Origin: an uncultured Christensenellaceae bacterium
GTDB taxonomy: Bacteria > Bacillota > Clostridia > Christensenellales > Pumilibacteraceae
Assembly: GCA_910586925.1 (NCBI GenBank)
Contig: CAJUKG010000011.1
Span: 8,905 to 72,904, forward strand
Direction: 5' to 3'
DNA length: 64,000 bases
In this document: positions 17,085 through 26,697 of the stretch, piece after piece
Position numbering within the stretch: position 1 is the stretch's first letter
Layout of the letters: each line of letters starts with the position of its first letter
Notes under the pieces: generated by a model
Database searches by the model: none
Told to the model about the DNA's origin: nothing
The model's input: the letters and a program-made list of their open reading frames with translations, nothing else
Position numbers and translations under genes: made by a program

Positions 17085-18112
17085 CAGACACGCACGAACC
17101 CGATTTTTTTGTATACCTTGTCGAGCGTACGCTTCGCTATCCGAGAAGCGGCTTCCGCGCCCGATTGCATGAGCCGCATAAGCTCGCCCTCGTCTTTGCG
17201 CAAAGCTTCGTACTTCTCGCGTATCGGGCGCAACGTTTCCACAGCCGCCTCGCCGACGCGACGCTTGAAATTCGCGTAGTCGGAATTTTCGAACTCTTTT
17301 TCGGCTTCTTCGATCGTGCAGTCGTCGAGCGACGCGTAAATCGTCAAAAGATTGGTTATGCCCGGTTTGTCGGACGCCGCTTTCACCTTGCTGTCGCTGT
17401 CGGTCACCGCGCGCTTGAACTTGCGCATTATGTCCTCAGGCTTGTCGAGTATGAAAACCGTGCCGTCGCCGCTCCCCTCGCTCTTACCCATTTTTGCCGT
17501 CGGGTCGGATAGCGAGTGCACCCGCGCGCCGAACTTCGGCACTTTGCCCTCGGGCATGGCGAAAGTGGGACTGTACCTGTTATTGAACCGCGCGGCTATC
17601 GTGCGGCAAAGCTCGACGTGCTGCAACTGATCCTCGCCGACGGGCACTATATCCGTCTGATAAAGCAGTATGTCCGCCGCCATGAGCACGGGATAGTCGA
17701 ACAACCCGACGTTTACGTTGTCGGGAGCTTTGCGGCTTTTGTCTTTGAACTGCGTCATGCGGCTCGCTTCGCCGAACATAGTGTAGTTATTGAGAAGCCA
17801 GCATAATTCCGCGTGCGCAGGCACGTGCGACTGCATGAACAGAATGTTCTTCTGCGGGTCGACGCCGAGTGCGATAAGAAGCGCGAACAGCCGTTTGCTG
17901 TTCTCGCGAAGCTCTTTCGGCTCGATCGCGACCGTTATCGCGTGCAAGTCCGCAACCGCGAAAAGACAGTCGTATTCGTCGGACATGCCGCCCCAATACT
18001 TCATTGCGCCGATATAATTGCCAAGCGTCGGATTGCCCGTCGGCTTGATAGCCGAGAACACCCGCTTCTTTCGCTCGGTATTCGTTGTTGTTTGTGCGTT
18101 TATAGTTTCCAT
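17084..18112 (-). CDS. trpS: Tryptophan-tRNA ligase
   Basis: 342-residue class I aminoacyl-tRNA synthetase charging tRNA-Trp. The HIGH-equivalent is in KPTGNPTLGNYIGA (about residues 24-37) and the KMSKS-equivalent is KMGKSEG (about 208-214). Length is normal. The ribosome site is weak (only AAAGGCAAG-like purines 20 or more bases upstream). It lies 51 bases after the threonine-synthase-like gene. No T-box leader was seen in front of it. Confidence 0.94.
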   Translation of the reverse strand: METINAQTTTNTERKKRVFSAIKPTGNPTLGNYIGAMKYWGGMSDEYDCLFAVADLHAITVAIEPKELRENSKRLFALLIALGVDPQKNILFMQSHVPAHAELCWLLNNYTMFGEASRMTQFKDKSRKAPDNVNVGLFDYPVLMAADILLYQTDIVPVGEDQLQHVELCRTIAARFNNRYSPTFAMPEGKVPKFGARVHSLSDPTAKMGKSEGSGDGTVFILDKPEDIMRKFKRAVTDSDSKVKAASDKPGITNLLTIYASLDDCTIEEAEKEFENSDYANFKRRVGEAAVETLRPIREKYEALRKDEGELMRLMQSGAEAASRIAKRTLDKVYKKIGFVRV

Positions 18113-18163
18113 ATTTTAAAGTGTTTTGTTTCTTGCCTTTTCTTTGCCTTTCGGTTCGACCGT

Positions 18164-19615
18164 TTACTTGCAATAGCGCGTCGAGATATACTCGGCAATG
18201 CCGTCGATCTCCGCAGTATCGTCCGACCGCACTTCCGCGGTAAAAAGCCGTTTCAGCTGTTCGGGGATCTCCATTGCGGTAATATCTTCCATTTGTTCGA
18301 GCACGGCGAGAGTCGCTTCGTCCGCCGCATCCTCGCCGAGTGCGCGAAGCACTGCGGGCGCGAACTTATACGGATTTACGGTAGATACGACTACCGTCGG
18401 GCGCACCGTTTCACGCCGCATGCATACTGCGTACGCCGTCGCGGTATGCGGGTCGAGGAGATACCCGTACTCGTCGAACATATCGCAAACGGCTTCCTCG
18501 GTATCGTCGTCGTCGGCATGATCGCCCGCAAACGCTTCGCGAATGATTTCCGCTTCGCCCTGCGTGACCGAAAACCTGCCCTCCGTTTCGAGCGCGGTCA
18601 TGCGTTCTGCGGTAAGCTCGGCGTTGCCGCCGCTCGTTTCGAATACGAGCCGCTCGACGTTGCTCGCGACGAGAATATCCATGGACGGACTTTCGGTCGC
18701 GAAAAGCTCGCGGTTCGCGTCGTACATACCCGTTTGAATAAACTCTGTAATGACGTCATTCTCATTCGACGCACACACGAGCTTGTTTATGGGCACGCCC
18801 ATGCGCCGCGCATACATGCCCGCGAGAGCGTTTCCGAAACTACCAGTCGGCACAACGAAGTCTATCTTATCGCCCGCTTCTATCTCGCCCGCTTGAACGA
18901 GGTCGCAATACGCCGAAAAATAGTTTGCTATAAGCGGCACGAGCACGCCGATATTGCAAGAGTCCGCCGTCGATAATGTTATATTATTCTCCGCAAGCCG
19001 CGCTCTTAAACCGACGTCGGCAAAAGCCTTTTTCACTGCGATCCGAACGTCGTCCGCCGAAGCGTTTACGCCGACCGCACGCACGTTGTCGCCGCTATGC
19101 GTGCGCAAGGAAAGTTCCTGCACCGCGCTCACACCGCCCGTCGGATAGAACGCGCAAACTTCGGTGCCGTCCGCGCCGCCGAATCCTTCGAGCGCGGCTT
19201 TACACGTGTCGCCGTCCGCCGCGACGAGGGCGAGCGTTTTATCGGTCATACCGCGCGCCGCCTTGGCTCTTGCGAGAAGCCGCGGCAATACCGAAAAAGA
19301 AATATCGCCGTACGCGCACGTCGCGCCGTGCCACAGTTCGAGCACGAACAGATCGTCGTCGAGCTTGGTGATCGTTGCGGGGTCGTCGTCGAACTTCGCG
19401 CACGCCGCTTTCGCGATACCCGAAACGTCAAAATCGAAGAACGCACGGAGCACTTTGTCCACGCGTCCCGAAAAGTCGAGTTCGAGCATATCCCGATAGC
19501 GCAAAACAGGCAGTTCGACGGGCACGAATAATCCGCCGTCCGCCGAAATACCGTCGGTTACCGCCGTCGCCGAATCTACCGAAACGGACGCGTCGCGGGT
19601 TGACGTATACTTCAT
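18164..19615 (-). CDS. Threonine synthase homologue lacking the PLP lysine
   Basis: 483 residues, full length for threonine synthase, which converts O-phosphohomoserine to threonine with PLP. The fold-defining segments are present: N-terminal GISADGGLFVP, YPTGGVSAVQEL, SCNIGVLVPLI, VPTGSFGNALAGM and DPHTATAYAV. However, the lysine-bearing motif that normally reads AFKD reads AYGD: the lysine position is Gly103 (codon GGC, 19309-19307). The phosphate-binding TSGDTG region reads ADGDTC. Flanking residues remain aligned on both sides, so this is not a frameshift. As read, it should not form the Schiff base and is probably a pseudoenzyme or has a new role. No second copy is in the window. Confidence 0.85.
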   Translation of the reverse strand: MKYTSTRDASVSVDSATAVTDGISADGGLFVPVELPVLRYRDMLELDFSGRVDKVLRAFFDFDVSGIAKAACAKFDDDPATITKLDDDLFVLELWHGATCAYGDISFSVLPRLLARAKAARGMTDKTLALVAADGDTCKAALEGFGGADGTEVCAFYPTGGVSAVQELSLRTHSGDNVRAVGVNASADDVRIAVKKAFADVGLRARLAENNITLSTADSCNIGVLVPLIANYFSAYCDLVQAGEIEAGDKIDFVVPTGSFGNALAGMYARRMGVPINKLVCASNENDVITEFIQTGMYDANRELFATESPSMDILVASNVERLVFETSGGNAELTAERMTALETEGRFSVTQGEAEIIREAFAGDHADDDDTEEAVCDMFDEYGYLLDPHTATAYAVCMRRETVRPTVVVSTVNPYKFAPAVLRALGEDAADEATLAVLEQMEDITAMEIPEQLKRLFTAEVRSDDTAEIDGIAEYISTRYCK

Positions 19616-19616
19616 G

Positions 19617-20018
19617 CTAATCCTTTGCTACTATGTACTTTTCGAGGAATTGCGGTACTTTGTCCGCCGACACCGTAGCCATGAAATCGGTGTTCTCGCA
19701 TTTTTCCATAGCGTCGAAAACGGGCTTCAAGCCGTCGGGCGCGACGGAAAGGAGTCGCGAAAGACCGTCGATGAACACATGCTGGATATCGAAGTTCATG
19801 GCGAGCATGCCCTTGATAAATCCGCTGAGTTCGTACGTATTGCGCACGCCGTAGTCCGCGACGTTGATGAACTTGACGTTCGCGTTCACGCCCAGCGAGT
19901 TGTTGTTGTCGGTGATGAATACCACCTGACCGGTAGCGCGTTCGGCGGTGCTGTTGCACGCGTCCATAATGCGTTGGGTCTTGCCCGAGCCTTTTACTCC
20001 GTAAATAACAGAAATCAT
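19617..20018 (-). CDS. Small P-loop ATP-binding protein
   Basis: 133 residues. Walker A is GVKGSGKT at residues 7-14 and a Walker B-like HVFIDGL follows near residue 80. Short Firmicute proteins of this type are often labelled as twitching-motility or AAA-like ATP-binding proteins without experimental support. GGAGGACATC precedes the ATG. It lies one base upstream of the threonine-synthase-like gene, so the two are co-transcribed. Confidence 0.75.
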   Translation of the reverse strand: MISVIYGVKGSGKTQRIMDACNSTAERATGQVVFITDNNNSLGVNANVKFINVADYGVRNTYELSGFIKGMLAMNFDIQHVFIDGLSRLLSVAPDGLKPVFDAMEKCENTDFMATVSADKVPQFLEKYIVAKD

Positions 20019-20106
20019 GATGTCCTCCTTGAGGTTTGTTTACTTTGCGATTTGTTTTGCGGAACGCGACCGAACGTTATTTTCGGTGCGTCCGTTATGC
20101 CGAAAT

Positions 20107-21303
20107 TCAGTGCAGTTGCGACAGGAAGCTCGCCATGGCGTCGAGTCCGCGCTCTATGTCTATCTCCGACGCGGCATACGACAGTCTTATATATTCGGGT
20201 GCGCCGAAGCTCTCGCAGGGTATGGTCGCGACCTGCACCTGTTCGAGCAGTGCGGACGAAAAATCGTACGCGCTCGTTATGCGCTGTCCTTCTATGCTCT
20301 TGCCGATGAACTTCTTGACCGAAGCCATGATGTAGAACGCGCCCTTCGGCTCGATATATTCAAGCCCCAGCCTGTGAAGCCGCAACATCATGAGCGCGCG
20401 GCGCGCATCGAAAGTCGCCCGCATGTCCTCGAGGAATGCGTCGCCGTGCAGTTTATCGGAAAGCGCGACGAACGACGCGTATTGCGCAATGGAGTTGGCG
20501 TTGGAAGTGCTGTGGCTTTGCATGCTCGACATTGCGGAAGCTATCTGCTCGTCGGCGGCGGCATAGCCTATGCGCCAGCCCGTCATTGCGTACGTCTTGG
20601 ACATGCCGTTTATGACGATAGTGCGCTCCTTGAGAATATCCGAATACGCCGCTATCGAATGATGACGACGCTCGTATGTGAGTTTTTCGTAAATCTCGTC
20701 CGAAATGACGAATATCTCGTATTTTTCTATAGCCGCGCCGAGCGCGTTGAGTTCGCTTCTGGTATATACCGCGCCCGTCGGATTGTTGGGGTTATTGAGA
20801 ATGAGGGCTTTTGTCTTTTTCGTCACCGCTCCGTCGAGTTCGGACGGCATCAGCTTGAAACTGTTCTCCGCCTTGGTCTGTACGAACACGGGCACACCGC
20901 CCGCCATTTTTACTATCTCGGGATAACTCAACCAATACGGCGACGGAATTATCACCTCGTCGCCGGGATTGAGTATCGCCATGAACGCATTGAAAAGCGA
21001 GTGTTTCGCGCCGTTCGACACGACGATATTCGCCTTGTCGTAATCGAGCGCGTTATCGTTCTTGAGCTTTTGGCAAATGGCTTTGCGAAGCTCGACTGTA
21101 CCCGCCGCGGGCGTGTACTTCGTAAGCCCCATTTCGAGTGCTTTGCGTCCGCCCTCCATGATATACTCGGGCGTGGTAAAATCAGGTTCGCCCGCCGCAA
21201 ACGACACGACGCGCATGCCGTCCGCTTTCATCTTCTTCGCACGCGCGGTGATCTCGAGAGTGAGCGACGGCGAAATCTGTTTTGCTCTTTCGGCTATTTC
21301 CAT
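20107..21303 (-). CDS. PLP-dependent aminotransferase (class I, aspartate type)
   Basis: 398-residue fold-type I aminotransferase. Motifs: AAGEPDFTTPEYI near the start, NNPNNPTGAVY at about 170, and the PLP lysine in GMSKTYAMTGWRIGY at about 235. Such enzymes usually transfer the amino group between aspartate and 2-oxoglutarate. The ATG at 21303 is chosen because GGAGG lies 5 bases upstream and it matches the family N-terminus; the frame is open further up to 21393. First gene of a likely long operon running to 13072. Confidence 0.92.
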   Translation of the reverse strand: MEIAERAKQISPSLTLEITARAKKMKADGMRVVSFAAGEPDFTTPEYIMEGGRKALEMGLTKYTPAAGTVELRKAICQKLKNDNALDYDKANIVVSNGAKHSLFNAFMAILNPGDEVIIPSPYWLSYPEIVKMAGGVPVFVQTKAENSFKLMPSELDGAVTKKTKALILNNPNNPTGAVYTRSELNALGAAIEKYEIFVISDEIYEKLTYERRHHSIAAYSDILKERTIVINGMSKTYAMTGWRIGYAAADEQIASAMSSMQSHSTSNANSIAQYASFVALSDKLHGDAFLEDMRATFDARRALMMLRLHRLGLEYIEPKGAFYIMASVKKFIGKSIEGQRITSAYDFSSALLEQVQVATIPCESFGAPEYIRLSYAASEIDIERGLDAMASFLSQLH

Positions 21304-21364
21304 TAAAGCCTCCGTGACCGAAATGCCGAGCCGCGCGGCGGCGGGCATTTGCGTATTCTCATGT

Positions 21365-21393
21365 ATTATACACCATTGCGCCCGATAAAGCAA
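21365..21393 (-). promoter_or_regulatory. Promoter of the aminotransferase-led operon
   Basis: TTGCTT at 21393-21388 and TATAAT at 21370-21365, 17-bp spacer; predicted start near 21358, leader about 55 bases. Confidence 0.65.
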
Positions 21394-21412
21394 GCGTTAA
21401 CGCGCACGCATA

Positions 21413-22258
21413 TTACAGCTTTGTGCCGCACTCCGGGCAAAACTTGACGCCCGAACCGTTATGCTTGCCGCAGTTCGGGCAAACGCGCTCGCCCGCCACC
21501 GCCTTGCCGCATTCGGGGCAAAACTTGGAATCGCGCGCTATCTTCTTTCCGCAATGCGGGCAGAACATACTCGAGGACGCCGCTTCGTTCCGTTTTCTCT
21601 CCATATTGAGATAATCGCCGTCGGCGAGCGTCGCGCCCGCTATGGTGAACGAGCAAAGCTCGAGTCCGTATCCCTTGTCGAGGAACTCCGCGACGTTGCC
21701 TTTGATTTTTTGCGCTATCTCCACTTTTTTGAGCGTGAAATCGGCATAGCACATATTCTCTTCGTCAACCGCCCGCGTTATGAACTGTTCGACGACGCTC
21801 ATCAACCGAGTCTGCACACGCTTTTTGAGTTTGACTATATCGTAGTCGGTTTCCGACCCGACAAGCTCGAGATAGAACTTGCGCGGCGTGCCCACGCGGA
21901 ACTCGAGTTCGCCGTTGAACCCGACCGTCACGTGTACGCCCGTTTCGGGATCGACGGTGCGTATCGGCGCGGGCGTGCCCCACAGCATGGGGAGCTTGAC
22001 CGTTTTGGATATGAACACGAAATCCACTGTCGCCGACTCGTCGCTTTTCTTCGGTCCGAACAAACCGTTTTTGACGTCGAAAATATCATGCCGCCCCGCC
22101 GCGAGAGCTTCCGACACAATGCCGTCTTTTACGAGAAGCACGGTGTGCGTTTCGGGCACTATCACCTGCGCCGACGCGCGAAGGGCGTCCGCGCTCTCGC
22201 GCGTATACAAATCGGTATTGTTGCCGGTAAACTTGACTACCTGTACTTTGTCTGCCAT
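21413..22258 (-). CDS. SPFH-domain protein with C-terminal double zinc ribbon
   Basis: 281 residues. An SPFH/band-7-like domain of the virion-core-protein (YdjI) type spans about 25-215, shown by VPETHTVLLVKDGIVSE and the long helix RVQTRLMSVVEQFITRAV. Two zinc ribbons follow: CPHCGKK...CPECGKA and CPNCGKH...CPECGTKL, eight cysteines in four CxxC knuckles. SPFH proteins form membrane-associated oligomeric scaffolds. It lies 85 bases after the TIR-domain gene, which also carries a zinc ribbon, with a good GGAGG site, so the two are probably one operon and perhaps one complex. Confidence 0.85.
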   Translation of the reverse strand: MADKVQVVKFTGNNTDLYTRESADALRASAQVIVPETHTVLLVKDGIVSEALAAGRHDIFDVKNGLFGPKKSDESATVDFVFISKTVKLPMLWGTPAPIRTVDPETGVHVTVGFNGELEFRVGTPRKFYLELVGSETDYDIVKLKKRVQTRLMSVVEQFITRAVDEENMCYADFTLKKVEIAQKIKGNVAEFLDKGYGLELCSFTIAGATLADGDYLNMERKRNEAASSSMFCPHCGKKIARDSKFCPECGKAVAGERVCPNCGKHNGSGVKFCPECGTKL

Positions 22259-22343
22259 AATGCTTGACCTCCGTCGATCTTTTCTTTCTTAATGGGTATG
22301 TGCGCAAATGCACATATGTTCCGCCGTCCGTAGCGATGCGGCA

Positions 22344-24809
22344 TTACCGCTTTTTTTCGTCGCCGTCGAACTGTTTTTTGTACTGCTGTATCTTTATGCC
22401 CTCGAGTATTATCGCGCCGACGTTCACGAGAACGCATATAACGATTAGCGCGTAAGGCGCGTTGCGCACGAACGGCGTGAAAAATGCCGCGACCGAAGCT
22501 ATGCTCAACACGAGGTTTATGTACGTAATCGCTATGATGCCGCGCGACTTTTTGGACAGCACCGCCGCGTCTGCGGCAACTCGCATTATGCCTGCGACGA
22601 GCACGAATACCGTAAACACGACCACCGCCGTGCCGCCGTCGTACGCCCAATCGAGCAATGTGACCGCGACGATCGAAAACACGAAATCCAAAATGCACAA
22701 CACGACGAGGGACGCCGTTTGTATCGCATGCGAGATCCTGTCTTTCGCATTCTCGATGACCGACTTGCCGCCGTTTTTGATCTTTTCGGTCAGAGCGTTG
22801 CCGTTCTTTTGTTCGCGATTCTCGTCGAGCCGCTTGAGCAGTCTGTCGTACTTGTCGCGCTGTTCGTCGGTAGCGAGCGATTGCGCAAGCATGAAATACT
22901 CGTTCGTGGAAATATCGACCGTCGAGTTTTCGAGCTGTGCCTCGGTGAGGTTGTACACCGAAAGCATTTTGCGAAAATACAGCAACGACGAATAATAGTT
23001 ATAAACGTCTATCGGCAGTATGCCTTTGTTGTCGACGAGATACTCGACGAGCTTGCCGTCGTTGGCGGGGTTCTTACTGCGTTCGCGCAAATAGTTTTTC
23101 GCGTTCTTGGCAATCGTGGAACACGCGCGTTCGTACGTCGCGGCTTGCGTTGCGGAAGCGTACTTGACCGCCTTGCGGTACTCCGTTTCGCGCGTGATAT
23201 CCTCTACGCACACCAGCTCGTTCTGACCGTATTTGCTCCACAGCTTGAGCCAATAGTATTCGCTCGCGAGGTCGGAAAACCGTGTAAACAGCATGCTCGA
23301 CTCGTCCGAAAACGCGGTTTCGACCGACTTCAGCTCCACTTTCATGCCGAGATAATCGTCCGCTTCGAAATACTTCCGCGCGCGCTTCAACGCATCCGAC
23401 ACGCCGCGGAACGCCGCTTTCCGACGTTCGTCGTTCATGCGCGATACGCGCAACGCGAACTCGGGTTCGTCGTCCGAAAACCGTTCGACGTTCTTGTAAT
23501 ACCTGTGCGCCGTATAATCTATATTACGTGCGGCGAGCGTTTCGTCGTCGGGTACGCCGTACTCGCACAGCATCAAAAGCCACCAGGCATGCGCACACTC
23601 CGGCTCGGCGTCGAGCACTTCGTCGAGCAGTTTTCTCGCCTTGTCGTAATTCTGCGACTGCACTTCTATCTCGGCGCGGCGGAGTTTCCCCGAGTGCGCC
23701 GTCGTCGGCGCGGCGTTTGTCAGTCCGCCGCCGACTATGCGTTCCAAACGCTCGAGCCGCTCGTTTTCGCGGGCGCGGCGTTCTTCGGCGAGCACACGCT
23801 CTTTCTCGCGCATGGCGAGCCGCTTTTCTTCAAGCTCCGCTTTCTGCCGTTCGTCGTCGGCGAGCAAGCCCATTATGTCTATCACGAGTTGTTCGAGATG
23901 CGCGTAAGGATCGTCGGTCGCGTCCAGCCACTGTACCGCGCTCATCGCACGCTCGAACGCGCCGTCGTACGGCGTATCGTCTATCTTGTAGCTGTAAAGT
24001 GCTTTGCCCGACAGCACCGCCGCCTTGAGTTCTTTTTCGCAGTCGTCCGAATAGATCGACTTGAAACTCGATATCAAAAGGAACACCCGACAGTTCTCGA
24101 CGCCCATCAGTATGTCGCGTTCGTAATTCTGCGAGCCTGCGAGTATATTGCGCGGCGCGATCCAGCATCTTAAGCCCCGTTCCTCGAGCCGCGTGCAAAC
24201 GGCGTCGGCGACGTCTTGATCGGGTTCCGCGGTACGGTGACATATAAACACGTCGCGGTCGGTCACTTTGGTGTACCGCAATTTCTGTATGTACAGCCGC
24301 ACGTTGCGGTCGATCTGTTCGGAGTACAGCTCTTTGTTCTCGGGATACGCTCTCTCGACGAAAGCCTTCACCGCATCGACGTACTTCGGCTCGACCGTCG
24401 CAACGACGGACGCCGTGACTTCTTTCAGTTCGTCTTTAGTAACGCCCGAAAAATCGGACGCCGACAGGAACTCGGTATACGCGACGTCGTTGCCGCCGTA
24501 ACGGTCTGCGAGCGCGGCATAAAACCTCGCGCAAAAATCGTCGGGCAGCACGGAAAGAATTTTTTGTGCGAAAAGTTTGACGCCGCCGTAATCGCGCGCC
24601 TTGTTGCTGTCCTGTTGCAGTTTGAGCTGTTTAGCGAGATACTCGCGCCAGGCGCGAATGTCCTGCGTATGGTCGAGCGTCACTTTGGAAAACGCTTGGG
24701 CGCGCGCGACGCTGAAAGTGCTGCCGCACGCTTCGCATACGAAAAACTCGCCCGAATCATTCGGTATGATCGCGGTAGACCCGCAGTTTGTGCATCTGAC
24801 CTGTTCCAT
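22344..24809 (-). CDS. Zinc-ribbon/TIR-domain membrane protein
   Basis: 821 residues. In order: an N-terminal zinc ribbon (CTNC at 6-9, CEAC at 25-28); a helical region; a TIR domain (about 185-310: DRDVFICHRTAEPD, GLRCWIAPRNI, then SDDCEKELK with Glu260 at the position of the NADase catalytic Glu); a charged coiled coil (318-360); TPR-like helices (375-680); and about four C-terminal membrane helices (700-800). Bacterial TIR domains often hydrolyse NAD or make cyclic ADP-ribose signals in phage defence; others only mediate protein contact. Partnered with the SPFH/zinc-ribbon gene downstream. No Shine-Dalgarno is visible before the ATG; the leader has repeated GTAC palindromes. Confidence 0.88.
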   Translation of the reverse strand: MEQVRCTNCGSTAIIPNDSGEFFVCEACGSTFSVARAQAFSKVTLDHTQDIRAWREYLAKQLKLQQDSNKARDYGGVKLFAQKILSVLPDDFCARFYAALADRYGGNDVAYTEFLSASDFSGVTKDELKEVTASVVATVEPKYVDAVKAFVERAYPENKELYSEQIDRNVRLYIQKLRYTKVTDRDVFICHRTAEPDQDVADAVCTRLEERGLRCWIAPRNILAGSQNYERDILMGVENCRVFLLISSFKSIYSDDCEKELKAAVLSGKALYSYKIDDTPYDGAFERAMSAVQWLDATDDPYAHLEQLVIDIMGLLADDERQKAELEEKRLAMREKERVLAEERRARENERLERLERIVGGGLTNAAPTTAHSGKLRRAEIEVQSQNYDKARKLLDEVLDAEPECAHAWWLLMLCEYGVPDDETLAARNIDYTAHRYYKNVERFSDDEPEFALRVSRMNDERRKAAFRGVSDALKRARKYFEADDYLGMKVELKSVETAFSDESSMLFTRFSDLASEYYWLKLWSKYGQNELVCVEDITRETEYRKAVKYASATQAATYERACSTIAKNAKNYLRERSKNPANDGKLVEYLVDNKGILPIDVYNYYSSLLYFRKMLSVYNLTEAQLENSTVDISTNEYFMLAQSLATDEQRDKYDRLLKRLDENREQKNGNALTEKIKNGGKSVIENAKDRISHAIQTASLVVLCILDFVFSIVAVTLLDWAYDGGTAVVVFTVFVLVAGIMRVAADAAVLSKKSRGIIAITYINLVLSIASVAAFFTPFVRNAPYALIVICVLVNVGAIILEGIKIQQYKKQFDGDEKKR

Positions 24810-24841
24810 AATAAGTACAATGCGTACAATCGTACGGTTAT

Positions 24842-24870
24842 ATTATATCACACGCTTTCTTAATAAACAA
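24842..24870 (-). promoter_or_regulatory. Promoter of the TIR-SPFH pair
   Basis: TTGTTT at 24870-24865 and TATAAT at 24847-24842, 17-bp spacer. Predicted start near 24835, leader about 26 bases containing two GTAC-bounded repeats. Confidence 0.6.
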
Positions 24871-24912
24871 TGCTACATTGATTAGAATTTGATTAAAAAT
24901 ACGCCGCCGAGC

Positions 24913-26697
24913 TTATATAAATTCTTTCAAATCTTCTATAACTTGCGCCGTGTGAATTTTCACTCCGTCCGAAGAAAGGTGATTGTCCGTCGCGTAAAAA
25001 TAGTACGCGCTCATAAGACAGTCCTCTATCCTTCCGACGACGGGCACGACGAGATTGTTGCGAAAATACCCGTCGAGTGCGAAACACGACCAATAGTCGC
25101 TGTCCTCGGTGACGCTCGTCCGAGAGCGCGGCGAGTACCCGAACAGCACTTTCACGCCCCTATCGAGGAAACGCCCGTACACGCCGTTTATCGCGTCGAT
25201 ATAGTCTTGCGGAAAGTACCGCACGTTAAAGCACGCGCGACGGGTACCGAACAAAACTTCATCTATGTTATTGGGGCGCGGCACTATATAGTCGCCGTAC
25301 TCGTTGTACGACGGAATACCTATATCGACAAAGTCCTCGTCATAGTCGTATGCCGATATGTCGTACGACCCGCTCTCGCTCCCGCCGCACAGCACGTGCG
25401 AGGCGTACGCTTTCATAGCGTCGTCGAGGTCGCGGCAGTCTATGACCGAAAACAGGTCGTAATTGCTCTCGACCATTGCGAAAGTCACATAGTCGATCTC
25501 GCCGTTTATGCAAAACTGCGTTTCTATCGTATCGAACTCGGGCGTACTGAAAAGCACGTCGCCCTCGCGCATATAGTTCTCGATTATCAAATACTGCGGC
25601 AGCATGTTTTCGTATGCGTACACGCCCATATTGACCACTTCGTATTCGGGGAACGCCTCGTCTATCATGCGGCTGTCGTACCCGAACCGCGCCGAACTGC
25701 CGCACGCGAGCACTATCTTCTTTTTGTCGGCAAGCGTGATAAGCCTGTCACACTTATCGGGGAACACGTCGAAGTACGATCCGCAATACCCGGGATTGCG
25801 ATAAGCGTTGACGTGCAGAGTGACGAGCGTATAGTCGATAAACGCGGTCGGCGACATGTCGGTCATATTGTCGAAAATGTAAAGGTCTTTTATCGTGACG
25901 CCGCGAAACGCGCCGCTCTGCATGTCGCGGAGAGTATCGGGAAAAACGAGTGTGTTTATATCCACGCCGCGAAACGCGTCGCTCGCGATATTTCCCACTT
26001 CCGCACCGCCGAGAACGCGCGGTATTACCACGTCGCCGTCGCCGCCGACATACTTCGTGACCGTCGCAACGCCGTCCGATATTTCATACTCGAAAAGCTC
26101 GTCCGAACTTTCTTTCGCCCATTCGGCGTAAAGCACCGTCCACTCGCCGCGGTCGTGACGGCTTCCGAACCCGATATGTCTGCCACCGCCGTCCGCTTCG
26201 GTGTTCCACCCGATCTGTATATACCCGTCGCGCCCGAACGCACGGCGCGCCGACGGAGTGTTGTATCGCAAATGCTTATTCGACGGCGTATCGACGAAAG
26301 TCCTGCCCGACGCGTCGTTCGCGCTGTAAAGCACTTCGGTCGGTTTCGTCGGTTTTTTGACCGCACCGCGCTCCACGACGGGACGCACGACGGTGGAATA
26401 CTTGACTTTGCGGAGAGTGACCGAAACGCCCGTACCCGCGCCGCGCACCGTTTGCTCGTAATCGAAATCGGGATAATCGACGCCCGTAAACGCGTCGTCG
26501 TTGCCTATTATTATCTCGAACGTTATGTCGCCGCCCCGCCTGCCTTCCACTATCTTTCGGGCGCATTTATAGTTATCCGAATCCTCGACGACAACGCGCA
26601 CCGTGTCGTAAGAACTCCCGCCGCCCGTCGGCGCGGAACAGCCGACCGTCGCGAAAACGAGTATAACGGATATGATTATCGCAATGAGCTTTTTCAC
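24913..26697 (-). CDS. Surface lipoprotein with BspA-like repeat and SGNH-type domain
   Basis: 594 residues. Start is GTG at 26697, supported by GGAGGTGATT just upstream and by the lipoprotein signal it creates (VKKLIAIIIS...TVGC). Next come a Listeria-Bacteroides-type beta segment (about 110-170), a short LRR_5/BspA-like segment (LFEYEISDGVATVTKYVGG and following, about 180-270), and an SGNH-hydrolase-like domain starting KKIVLACGSSARFGYDS (about 310). This resembles the SGNH proteins that finish O-acetylation next to MBOAT enzymes. GTG overlaps the stop of the upstream SGNH gene (GTGA), indicating coupling. The catalytic triad beyond the GSS Ser is not certain. Confidence 0.75.
   Translation of the reverse strand: MKKLIAIIISVILVFATVGCSAPTGGGSSYDTVRVVVEDSDNYKCARKIVEGRRGGDITFEIIIGNDDAFTGVDYPDFDYEQTVRGAGTGVSVTLRKVKYSTVVRPVVERGAVKKPTKPTEVLYSANDASGRTFVDTPSNKHLRYNTPSARRAFGRDGYIQIGWNTEADGGGRHIGFGSRHDRGEWTVLYAEWAKESSDELFEYEISDGVATVTKYVGGDGDVVIPRVLGGAEVGNIASDAFRGVDINTLVFPDTLRDMQSGAFRGVTIKDLYIFDNMTDMSPTAFIDYTLVTLHVNAYRNPGYCGSYFDVFPDKCDRLITLADKKKIVLACGSSARFGYDSRMIDEAFPEYEVVNMGVYAYENMLPQYLIIENYMREGDVLFSTPEFDTIETQFCINGEIDYVTFAMVESNYDLFSVIDCRDLDDAMKAYASHVLCGGSESGSYDISAYDYDEDFVDIGIPSYNEYGDYIVPRPNNIDEVLFGTRRACFNVRYFPQDYIDAINGVYGRFLDRGVKVLFGYSPRSRTSVTEDSDYWSCFALDGYFRNNLVVPVVGRIEDCLMSAYYFYATDNHLSSDGVKIHTAQVIEDLKEFI

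Noticed and set aside
18164..19615. Frameshift explaining the missing PLP lysine
   Set aside because: Residues on both sides of Gly103 align with the family without interruption, so substitution rather than frameshift is seen.
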